A stretch of DNA of 64,000 nucleotides, from positions 7,583,161-7,647,160 of the forward strand of contig CM045735.1 of assembly GCA_024760905.1 (NCBI GenBank). Direction: 5' to 3'. How positions within the stretch are numbered: position 1 is the first letter of the stretch; each line of letters begins with the position of its first letter. A program made the translations under genes and the position numbers. Of the stretch, positions 46,101 to 58,100 are shown in pieces. This stretch comes from Plotosus lineatus (lineage: Eukaryota > Chordata > Actinopteri > Siluriformes > Plotosidae). The notes under the pieces are model-generated. The model saw only the letters and a program-made list of their open reading frames with translations, was not told the DNA's origin and did not search any database.

Positions 46101-49100
46101 TTATCATGCCCATAGTAGAGGTCATCTGAAGTGAAGGAGGTGGCATGCTCGCTGTAGCTAAGCTGGGCTGGGTAGGCGGCTGCTGCTTGTGGGGCTCCTG
46201 TGTTGCACCTGGGGGCACGAAAACCGGCTGCTGCTCCTGCAAAGTGGCTCCGGGTCCCATGGGGTAGTAGGTCGTTGGGGGCTGTAAGCGATTTGACACC
46301 CCTGGTGCAGCAGTTGTAGCGTAGTGAGGTAAGGTGGTGCTGGTGTTTGCGACTGTGCTGCTGACCGTACTTGGCTGTACAGGACGAGAGACGGGCAAAG
46401 TGATGCCTGACTGAACAGTCGATGAGGAACTTGGTTCTGTGCTGGAGGTGAAGGGCAAGGATATCTGCTGTCTGCCCTCAGGTTGAACAGGCAGTGCAGG
46501 CTGTGCAGAAGGAGATGCAGGGAAGTGCAGGGCTGTTGAGGAGCTGGAGCCCTCACAGGGGGCACCAGAAACTGGAACAGCCAGATCAGTCACCAGCTTC
46601 TCTTTAGCAGGAGTACCAGCAGGAGCAGATTCTGTCTTCAGGGTTTGGGTATGTTGTGTAGGTGGAGCAATAGGGGCAGGTAAAGGTGGAGGGGTTGTGG
46701 GAGTGGTGGGAGCACAAGTGATAGGAGCAGGAGGGACTTGTGTAGCAGGAGTACTGCTTGCAGTGGTGGTGATGACAGCTGTTGCCGTCAGCTTTGGCTC
46801 AGCAGAGAAAAGCTGCTTTCTTACAGAGGTGGGTGTTGGGGTTTTGGAAGGGGCAGTGCTGGGGGAAGAGGCAGTGGAACCAGGGGCAACGTTAGCACTT
46901 GATGCCAGGGCATGGTGCTCAGCAGTAGAAGGGGCAGAGCTGGAAAGGCGTAGGGCTGTATTGCCGCTGTGTTTTGGGGAGCTGTTTGCACTTCCAGGGC
47001 TCACGGGCCGCACAGGGAATGGGCCCCATGTGTTGGGCGATGGAGAGAAGGTGCCACCAAACTGTGCCATCGGTAGACGTGGATGACGGATTTGGTGCAT
47101 AGTCTGGGCTGCCAGTAGAGCCAACTGGGGATGCGTGTAGGCCAGCGGTGGTAGAGAGACGAATGGAGGTCTCACGCCAGGTGCCATATTTTTCCCCATT
47201 TTGCCAGTCTGCTGAGTGGATGAGTTTGAAGACGACTGGAAGGATATGTTGGAGGAGGGCACAACTGACGACAAGCCTTTGGAACTGGCCGCGGTGGTGC
47301 TGGTGGCCACTGTGGAGGTGGTGTAGGTGGCACCAATTTTGGTGTTGGTACCAGGCTGCCGAATATGGTTGCGGGGTATCAGGTCCTCCAGTTCTTTGGC
47401 GGGGTCCTGGATAAGTGCATTGATAAGTTGGACAGCATGTCGCGTGGACTCTGTGCCACCTCTGAAAAATAGTGCACAGAGTGGGTAAGGGATTGCACGT
47501 ACAACACCTCCGACAATACTGCCAAAGAATATTCGATGAAACACAGCTAGCAAGCTAATTCATGTAGCAATAAAGACCATCCACCTGATAGTAATCATTC
47601 TCTCGCCGTTTTTGTCTTTCTGTTTGTCAACATCTATGTGTGCGCCTGTCACATCTTGAATAGCGGTGATATTGCAGCCACCTCGGCCCATGATCCGAGA
47701 GACCACAGAGGCTGGGACTGAGAGTTTCTTTGACCTGAGAAAGCATCAAAATTCATTTGCCGAAAAAAGCCGAAAAAGGAAAACATCCCTTCAATCTACT
47801 GGTCACTTGCCTTCGTACGACCTCTTTCCATCCATCCTCTCTCTTCTGGCCTCTCTTCGGACTAGTGAGGTTCATCTTGCTGTTCGGTGAGGTGACCGGC
47901 AGTGAAATGGTCTTGAAAGATGAGGGCAGGGAACTGGGGGTCAAATCACTAATAACGTCAAGAGATCTGCAGGGAGGGGGGAAAAAAAGGAATACATGCC
48001 GACTCAAACTCCGCGGCCTAAAAACGTCGGTACAACAGAGAAACATTGTGCAGACTTAAATCTTTAGAAAGAAAATATGTTCGAGTCCAAAATTCAAACA
48101 TCAAACAACCTGTTCTAAATCGCCCCATGAACCCTACCAACTTGCTCCAGCAGAGATATCTGACCCTTTTTGCTCCAATGGAAACACTTACTTCTGTTGT
48201 GGTTTGGAAATGGATACGGTGACCTTCTCTTCCCGAGAAGTCGGGTGTAATAAGCCCTGCCTCTTCTCAGTCATGAGTAGCGGCTGACTGAACCCTGTAG
48301 GAGCCGAAGAAGAGAACGAGGTGGACGAAGACGGTAGGTCAGCCAGGTCTTGGCTTTTACTGCCGTTGCTGCTTTCACTGTTGCAGTCCGTGCTGTCCAG
48401 GTTGTCCGAATCACTGGTTCCTCCAGGTGCCCCGCCGCCTCGTGGTTCACCATGGATCTTGTTTTTGTCTGCCTTTTGTTGCGCTAGCGCCACCTGAGGG
48501 TCTTGTAAGATGATGGGCTCGTTGGGCGACTCCTTGGTCTTATTCTTTTTATTCTTTCGGTTAGTGCTGGGTGTAGTAACTACGTTGGTGCGCTTCTTGC
48601 CAAAGGCATTGGTGAAGGTGGTGGAGGTAGCAGAAATGCCAATGGTGGTGGTGGTAGTGGCGCTTGGGGGTTCGATGGGAACCTCTGGCTCTACAAGGTA
48701 GACAAAGAAATAAGCGATGATTCCTTGCTAAAAACTAATGGGGGGGGGGGGGGGGGGGCAGATCCACATACCTTCAGCAGAGTCCTCTTTCTGGTCTTGT
48801 GTCTCAGAAAACGTGTCCTTCACTTTTGCCTCCTCTTCTTCAAGCTTCTTCTTCTGCTCCTCCTTCTTCTTCTTGCGTTTCTCTTTGCGCTTCTCTCTTT
48901 TCGCTGCCAGAGCTTGTTTCTTGCTTTCTTCACGAGACTACATTTGAACAGACAGAAAAAACATGCAACTGATTTCTTGCAAATGAACGATAATGGGTTT
49001 GCTCATTTCTACAGTCATGCATGACCACTTTCTACTGTACCAAGAACTGTGAAGCTCTTACACCCCCATTTCACTGGAGCACAGCATGCAACGATCGTAG

Positions 49101-52100
49101 CAGAAAGGCGCGGAACGCAGTCTATGGAAGAGCTTCGACATTTTTACACGGAAAATGGGTGAAAACCCTACAGAAAAGTGGAAATCCCTCTGATCGAGCC
49201 TGTGCTGGATGAAAGCATGCACTTGAGCCCGTGTTTAAAATGCGCTGATCTCTGAACCCCGCTTTGCATTTGCTTGATCATTTATTATAAAGCGGTTTAA
49301 ACATGGCTATGCATGCAGCGCGCTCTCTACTCCGTCCGCGCACAAGTGATCATCAGCATGAGCAGTGGATCAGTGAATCAGAAGAAGGTGAAATACTCAT
49401 GGTGTGCCATCGATCGGTCTTCAGGGGCCATGTGAGGGGCAAAGCACCCGGCAAGCGCTCGGTCTGATGATGCTGCTAATGGGGTGTAGAGCACGGAACA
49501 CTCACGGAATTTTTTTCCGTGAAAATGCTTTTGAACATGTTCAAAAGCATGTTCACGGAATATTTTGGTCTGCTGGAAGCATACGGAAGTGGAGGAAGAC
49601 TTAAGGAATAACTACAGAATTACACGGAAGATAAGGGAATAAATGCGGAACGTTTGCGGAAGACAACAGTTTTGCTTCCATCAGTCTGCTGTGCTCCAGT
49701 GAAATGGGGGTATTAACAAGAGCTTCAAGCAAAGATTAAAATCCAAAACACACCTTCTCAAGATCAAGTTCCTTGAGCAGAATACTGGCATTCTTGTTAG
49801 CCTCAGCAGCCTGTTGGTCTTTAGCTTTTACGATGGTTTCCATGCACTGATGACATTTCTTCAGCAGCTCCTGGATGCCAAAGCAAGGTATTCGCATCAA
49901 AATTCAAACAGGCATACTCGAATCACCACCAGCTGGTTCCGTAAATTCATTTCCAGTCCATACCTTGTCTGCAATTGTGGCGATGTATCTCATGCACTCA
50001 ATGTCAGAGGGGAACTGATTCACCTCCTTCACTAAATACTGGACCACTTTTACATGCCCCTAAAAACAAACAAATACATTTGTCAGAATCACTAAAACTG
50101 GACATCTACGTGCCCAACTGCATTGGAATCAATAATCACACCGACCTTACGGAACGCCGCCATGAGAGGTGTGATCTTGCGGTTGTCTGCTGCGTCAACA
50201 TCAGCTCCTGCCTGCACCAGCAGCTGCACCACATCAAAATGTCCCCCATTTGCAGCCAGCCACAGAGGAGTGTTCCCCTTCTTATTACGTACATCTATGT
50301 GAGCCCCTCTATAGGAACAGCACAAGCAAAAAACCCAGTATATGGTCTGATTAAAGCACAGCAACATCAGTATTCAGATGTTAAGTTTGGCCAAGATCCC
50401 TTCCACTTCGCCCCACCTGTTAATGAGCAGCTCACAGAACTTGTAGTGACCCTTGTCTGCAGCGATAGTGAGGGCGGTGTCACGAGAAGAGGGGACAGGA
50501 GGGGCGTTGACATCAGCACCTTTATCCAGCAGGACCCGGCCTACCTCGGCATAACCACCAGATGCAGCTTCCATAAGAGGAGTGAGTCCCGTCTGAGGCA
50601 GAGAAGTTCAAAATTACTCCAAAGAACAATTTCACCACTCACATGATATTCAATTTCCTCCTGAGTAACAAGAGAAACAGGTTCGCCTCATCCTCAGGAG
50701 ATTGCGAGTTCAAGCCCCAGGTGATGTGCACATCCGGCCATGAGCAATGAGAGCTAATTCGACAAGCACTTCTCCATCGCTCATAAACAACACTAGCCAA
50801 TCGTGTATGTTTGTGAGCTTATGTGTACAAATGTGTAAGTAGTGCTCTCATATTGTGTTACACCAAATTCAGAACTGCATGGAGCACTATTGTTTATATA
50901 CTGATATATTTTTTTTTAATTTAAGAAAACAGGGTCAATGCTAACAAGCATTCAGTACAGTACAATTCATTACAATCAGTACAGATAAAATATCAGCAAC
51001 TCAAAAGCCGATCAAACGAAAAAGTTAGTTTTGGTCTCATGCAGTTGGGGAAAAGGCAAGTAGTGACCCAGTCATTATCATGAAGTAAACCTTGACAAGT
51101 TGATACAGGAGTTGGTCTTAAAATCACTCTTTAAGGGTTTATTTCATGATATGTGGCTCGCTGTAGGATGTCATTTCTTACAAAGTTGTATACAAGTAGA
51201 AATAAATAATTTAGCAAAATACTAAAATTGCAGTAGCAACAGGCTGATGTTTACCACTATGCTTCAAATACTAACAGACCCTGTATGCTGTAACTGACAA
51301 ATCCGAATCAAGCACTCAAAGCTAGCAGAACAAATCTGAATTTTTACTTTCTTCTATTATTCCAAATAAGAAATGCATCATTACTGACGGTCATAAATGT
51401 TGCCAGTGATAACTGACCTTGGCGCGATGCTCCACATTAGCCTTGCGGTCCAGCAGCAGGCTGACCACCTCGGCTCGACCCTGGAAGCAGGCCAGCGTCA
51501 GTGCGGTGTTGCGATTGGTTTCGATCTGAGCATTGATGTCAGAGCCCATGTCCAGAAGCAGCTTCACCGCAGGTACGTGGCCATTCATGGCTGCCAACAT
51601 CAAAGGAGAGATACCCAGTTTGCTGCCCGTCCTGTAAGGGAAAAAAAAAAAGTCCAAATTGAGATCATAATTTTTCAGACAGTATCAGTTCAAAGTCAAA
51701 GTCTGAAGAACAGAAGCATTCAACACTGCAGATAAACAAGAATATCTGACCTGGAATTGATCTCAGCTCCAGCGTTGAGGAGAATCTTGATGATATTAAC
51801 GTATCCCCCTGAAGCAGCCAGGCTAAGTGGAGTATAGTCGGACACGTTTCGGTGCTCCTTGTTAGCACCACGGAGAAGCAACAGTTCCACCACCTGTAAA
51901 CATGAAACCAGAAGTTACTTTCCTTCCTGACGAAAAAAAATCCAATGAAAAGAGAAGGGCATTCCATTATTATTATTTTTAACATTTTGTGTCATCAAAA
52001 GTATCGCACATTTGGTTTAACACAATTTGGTGCCGGTTAAGCGACTACATTTCAGATTTGTTTAAACAGGGCAGTGGCTAAGTGGATAAGGCGATGGGTT

Positions 52101-55100
52101 ACTGATCCAAAGTTTAGTGGTTCAATCTCCGTGAAAGCCCAAACACTGTTGGGCCCTTAAGCAAGGCCCTTCACCCTCAATTATTCAGTTGCATTATAAA
52201 AAAAAGATAACGCTAAGTCACTCTTGATAAGTCTGATGATGAGTAAATGAGTAAACACCTCTTGTCTGCCACCTGAGCATGCCAGAGAAAGAGGGGTGTC
52301 TTTGGTCCTCTCAGACTGAGCCTCGATGTCCCCTCCCTTGTCAAGGAGGATCTCGACGACGCCAACATGACCCGCTGTAGCAGCCAGGATCAAAGGGGTA
52401 AATCCTGTAAATAGAGAAAAAAGAACCAGTAAGTTTGATTTTAAAGATACACCACGTGTGAAGGAGATTGACAGGACCCCCTACCCTTCTTGTCCCGATG
52501 CTCAATGTTGGCACCACGTGCAATGAGCACCGACACCAGCTCTTCATGGCCACCTGCACAGGCCAAAGTCAGAGCCGTGTCATGATTGCTCTCCGTCTGA
52601 AAAGCAAAGAAGTGTCCATGAAAAATACACAGTGTAATAAATAGCCATTCGCTCTATGACCTTTGCGTTAAAGGGGAGGATCTCTGATCACAGAGAAAGA
52701 TTTGACACATAAACTTACAGCCAAACAATCAAATTCAAAACAAAGACTCTGCCAAGTTATTTTTAAGAACAGGGATCCCAGCGAGGTTTAGAAAAAAACA
52801 GACAAAACGGGTTCAGAAATAGAGGAAATGAAATATTTCAGCTGGGGGTCAAAGGGGCTACAGGGAACCTGAAGCTGAAAAAATAGAGGAAATCTGGGAT
52901 CCCTGTAAGAAACGCCACCTTTGACACCAACACCTCAATTCAACCCCCAAAAGTCAATCGACAACGTCAGCAGCAATCATACAAACAACCAGGTTGCTGA
53001 TTGGCTGGAATAGTGTTGTGTGGCACCACAATATTTGTTTACCAGTTACAGAACCAGGACTGTGTGATTATTCTTTTTTCATTGTGCAAACAGAACAGAC
53101 AACTAGCAGAATCAGGCAAAAAGCATTAAAGGGGTTAGAATCACCTCTATTTACTTTTACAGTTTGACTATGCTGTGCTAGAACCTCACAATGATTAAGA
53201 CAAAAAAAAAAAAAAATCAAAATCTGAAGAATCAAACCACAGCAGAAGCCTGTATGTGGTATTAAAAGTCTTACATGTGCATCAATGTCTACAGATGGAT
53301 AGAGTGGGAGCATGGAAGGCGGGGAGACAGTGTTCATGGGCGTCTGTGTCGTGGGCTGAGGTATGGGTGAGGTTGTAGTGTTTAACATAGGCACTCTGCT
53401 GCTCACTGCTGTACAGAAAAATCAAAGCATGTGTCATTATTTACAAAAATAAAATATGAAAATGTGTTTCGTGGGTCAAAAAAAAAAAAAATACAAACTA
53501 ACTTACCTGCCATGATATCGTCTAGCGTGTCTGTAAGCGTCTGTGCAGGCGTAGCCACCATGAGGCCATCTGGTGCCTGTGCAAGAAGACCAGGTCCGAT
53601 TCCAGACAACTGCTGGCCCAACATTACTCTCTGAAGGTCCGGGCTGCTGCTGCCTGGATACTCTGCGCTTCCGAAGTCTGTAGACTGCTGTGCATTCATG
53701 GGCTGAATGGGGATGAAGCTGGACTGTAGCGGTGGGGGACCCTGTAAGCTGTGAGGCTGGGGAGGAGGTGGTGGCGCTGGTTGTTGCCCTTCCTCTCGAT
53801 ACAAGATGGTGTCCACCTGTGGGAGCTCCGCATAGTCTCCATCATCCTCGTCCTCATCCTCGTCGTCCTCCTCCTCCTCTTCCTCCTCGTCGTCGTCGTC
53901 ATCATCATCATCTCCCTCATCATCTTCCTCTTCATCAGGGACTGGCTGGTGGTCCTTGACGTCATTGCCATCTTCAAACCCTGTACTGGAGCCCAGCTGT
54001 GTGGCCTGCGGTGGCAGGGGGGTGCCGGGCGCCTCCACCCCTGCCGCCTGGCCCGGCTCCTCCTTCATCTTACCCTCCATGTACTCTTTGGTAAACTGCT
54101 GCTGCGTCTTGAGCTGCAGCTGCCGCTCCACCTTCTGTAGCTCCTTCAGGATCTTCTTCTTCTTCTGGACCTGTTCCTCACGGCTCTTCTTCAGCTCTTC
54201 GATCTTGTCTTTGGTGAGCGGCTCGCCCTGGATGAGCTCCAGTGACTGCAGCTGGGCCTTCTCGATAGCACTGATGCGCTGGCCTAGCTCATTTAGCTTG
54301 CCTTCAGTCTCCTCAACGATACACTCGAGAGGCTGGTATCGGATCGGCGGGAGGAGGTCGGCGTCCAGCCCACCTGTGGCCACAGCGTTGGTCTGCAAAG
54401 TGCTTAGTCTTTGTTTCGACATCCCTGGAAAGCGCAAGATCAAGACAAAGTAAAACCAAACTCACCGACACAAATCCCTTGGAAAAAATATAAACATGGT
54501 GTCATACGTGTGATCTTACTGCCATTTTGACATGTTCTGGGTGGTCGACCAGACGAACCTTTGTTTGTGACAGGAGGGGGTGTGGCAATGGTGGAGGGCA
54601 CACTGTCTGGCTCCTGAGGGGGTACCACCATTGGCAAAGCTTGGAATGGGACTCGAGGAGCCTGCATGTACAGAAGGGCAAAAAAGCTCATTAGGTAATC
54701 TAGCTTCTGTCTACAAAAATACTTGAATACATTCTTCATGCATCTGCAGAATTAAAGTCCTCAGAAAATGATGCCATGCTTGCTACCAGAAGAATGTACT
54801 GTATCTTCTGACCTGAGACGTGTCATGGGATGGGGGCGTGAGTTGAGAAAGATCTGGTGCGGGGACTGATAAAATATTGTTTGGGTAGTCTAGCAGGTAA
54901 GACACCACATTGGTGTGACCACCCTTGGCAGCTTCAATCAGCATCGTTGAGCCATCCTATGAGGAAGAGATAAAAGTTTAATTAGCATCTGAAACAGGAG
55001 ACACACAGTGAAGGATGCACGTGGACAATTAGCATATCCCCATACGCCATATTAAATTCACTCAGACTACAGATTTAATTCCTCCAAAATAAGTGATTCG

Positions 55101-58100
55101 GACATGAAAACTTCCCATTTTAAAAGTAGGATATATAGTTTAAAAACATGAAGCAAGAGAATCTTATATTTCACCACTAAGGCTGTATTACTGTTTAAGA
55201 AGTACACATGACAAACTCTGTCAAATTCAGATCTCATGGTCAGCTAGCACAGTCAGATCCGGTGCTCAGACACAGCACTGGTTCTGTTCGAGTTCCATCA
55301 GCGCAAACTACACATTATTCCAGCTGATCACCAATGAGACAGCTTAAACTGTTTCTGATTGGCTGGAGGGGAGATAGTAGCGGTGTCACTATTGGAGTCT
55401 CTGTCTTGGCAGTGTATGTCCATGGATTTGGGGGTAGATCTTTTGGGAGATCAAAGAAAGATGGGTACTGACCAACCCGCATTTCAAATATCTAGCAAAT
55501 AAATATCTTGAATTCACCTTCAGTCTGTGAGTAGGATCTGCACCATGAGCCAGCAGCAGCTCGACCACAGCCAGATGACCTCCAGCACAGGCGAGAGACA
55601 CCACTGTGTGATCATTGTTAGCTGTGGCTCTGTTCACATTAGCACCTACACACACACACAACATGCGTCAATAATTAGGCAAAAACAACCCCCCAACCAA
55701 AAAAAAAAAAAACACACCACTGCATTGAAGAGTCCTGATATTTACCCATAAATGTTTAAGTATTCAAATAAATTAGGATTTAAACTTTAATGAGTTCAGT
55801 TATCTGAGTTGATGGCGTAGAGGTTCGGGTGCTGCGCTCATGATCGGGAGGTTGTGTGTTCAAATCCCAGTTCGATCCCCACTGTGCTAAGACCCCTGGG
55901 CAAAGTTTCAACCACAAGTGTGCCTCTGTTCACCCAGCAGTATAAATGGGTACCAGTAAAACTGTACAGAGAAGGAAACCAAGCGTCCCATCCAGGAGGA
56001 GCTGTTCTCCTAGGCGCTTCACACTATGGAAACCAGGGATAAGCACCAGCCTGATGAGCCACTATGGATCAGGATGTAAAAAGCCCAAAGGACTTAATAC
56101 CCCCCATTTTACTGGAGCGCGGAATGCAAGGATCATGGTGGAAAGCGCAGAACGCACTCTACGGAGGAGCTTTGGCATTTCTACACGGAAAATGTGTCAA
56201 AAACCTACAGAAAATTGCACCATCGGAACACCCTCGGAACGATAACGGAGTGTGTGGAAAGGACACGGAAAGACCACAGCACAATGTCAGTATACTTTCG
56301 TAAAATCTCCCAGATCACCCTTGGAACCAGTGTGGAGAGCAATGGAAGACCCTTGGATAATTCACAGAACGTTCACGGAAAAGGCAGAACGTTTACAGAA
56401 CGACTGCGCAATTACTCCTTTTGAGAAGGAAGACCCACAGAATGATCTCGGAACATGCGGAATGAAGACGGAACGTTCACGTTTAACATGGAATGAGCGA
56501 GTAATGACTGAGGAATAGCCGGCATAACCACGTTTCAACACTGAAAAATCGGCGAAGATCAAAGGATTTGCTCCTGATTCCGCCTATAAACACGCGGAAC
56601 GACCAAGGAAGCTCGTTCTCTCATTCATCCTATATGTTTATAATGTATAATATGTTTATAATGTACAAGAAATTAAAAATTTAACATATGTTTCTAATGT
56701 GCAATGTTTATAATTTACAATTTAAAATTTAACATATGTTAATATGTTTAATATCAATACGTCCCTTTTATTTGCACCTCCAAGTCTGTGGCCGCTTTTG
56801 AACACCCCTAAGAAGGAGGAATGTTCGGGGAACGTTCACGGAACTCTTGCGGAATAAAAGGAACGATCACGGAACGTTTGTGGAAAGGACAGAACGTTTG
56901 CGGAAGGACTGCGGAACGTGAGGGAACGTTATTACGTCAGCGTACTACGTAGGTATGTCTAAACTTTAAATTTTAACGTGCTTTTGAACATGTTCAAAAA
57001 AAATTTTGAGTTGAGACGTACCTACGTAGTACACTGATGTAATAACGCTGCAGCCATTGTTTACAAACGAGAGACTGAACGTGCCCCTCCTTCTTCCCAG
57101 TTCAGTTTTATTTATATATATATATATATATATGGTGTATTTTTACAACTTTGTGTCACAAAGAAAAAGTCAATCTGAATGTCACTTTGTGGTTGACACA
57201 CACGAGGAATACTATCATCCCACCTGACGAGGCGATTGCACCAGCCGGCTACACGGCCTTCATCCCCTGTGATCCCAAGCACCGGAGTTGTTGTTCGGCC
57301 CCTCCCCACCTGGGCTTTTTGTTAGCCGGGGTGCAGCGAGCATTGATGTGTCAGTTGCATGGCAGTCGGCGAATACTCAAATCATGAATGCAAAACCACG
57401 AACAGTCAAGGGGCTACTGTATAATATACTTTCTTTGTACCTATTTAAAAGTTAAGATATCCTATTCTTCCTCAATGTGTATAACATGGGTAGCCCTTCA
57501 TACCTTTACTGATGAGGAACTGCACAGTGCAAAGATGTCCTGCTCTGGCTGCTTTCATCAATGGAGTCCTTCCACCTTCTGACTCGTGCTCCTATTAAAA
57601 AATAAAAATGCAGAGTTACGGTCAAAGACATTGCCACAGAATGGGGGTAAAGGAGAAATAAAAGGCACTCACCAAGTCAGCGCCGGTCTGAAGCAGCACA
57701 TCGGCCACGTCGGTGTGTCCGTTTTCACAGGCGTATGTCAGCGCTGTGTCCCCCGTGGCTGTCGTGGCATGTACATTAGCTCCTAAAAACCGCAAAGGAA
57801 CGTCAAAAGTTGCGATTCACGAATCAATATACAAACACAGCTCCATACATCGTACATATGTCATTTCAGGTCAGAAGCCTCACCAGCAGCCAGCAGGTAC
57901 TTCACTAGCTCTAGATGTCCCTCCTGAGCAGCCTCCATTAGAGGGGTGGAGCACCCCAGCTCGATATCTGCTCCGGCCTTGATGAGGAAGTCGGCTACCT
58001 CCAAGAAACCCCCGCAGCAGGCCAATGTCAGTGCCGTCTCTTGCGTCTCCTCTGTCTGAGCGTTGATGTTTGCACCTGATCATAAAATACAAGACAGCAC

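Noticed and set aside
46697..47086. 129-codon ORF on the + strand
   Set aside because: It is antisense to the open ankhd1 exon 26, whose frame is conserved.
47801..47811. GT donor at CAA|GTGACC for ankhd1 exon 24
   Set aside because: It shifts the frame across the KH domain; the GC donor two bases into GGCAAG keeps it.
53751..54453. Leucine/valine-rich and serine-rich ORFs on + opposite exon 12
   Set aside because: They are reverse translations of the acidic and coiled-coil codons of ankhd1 exon 12.
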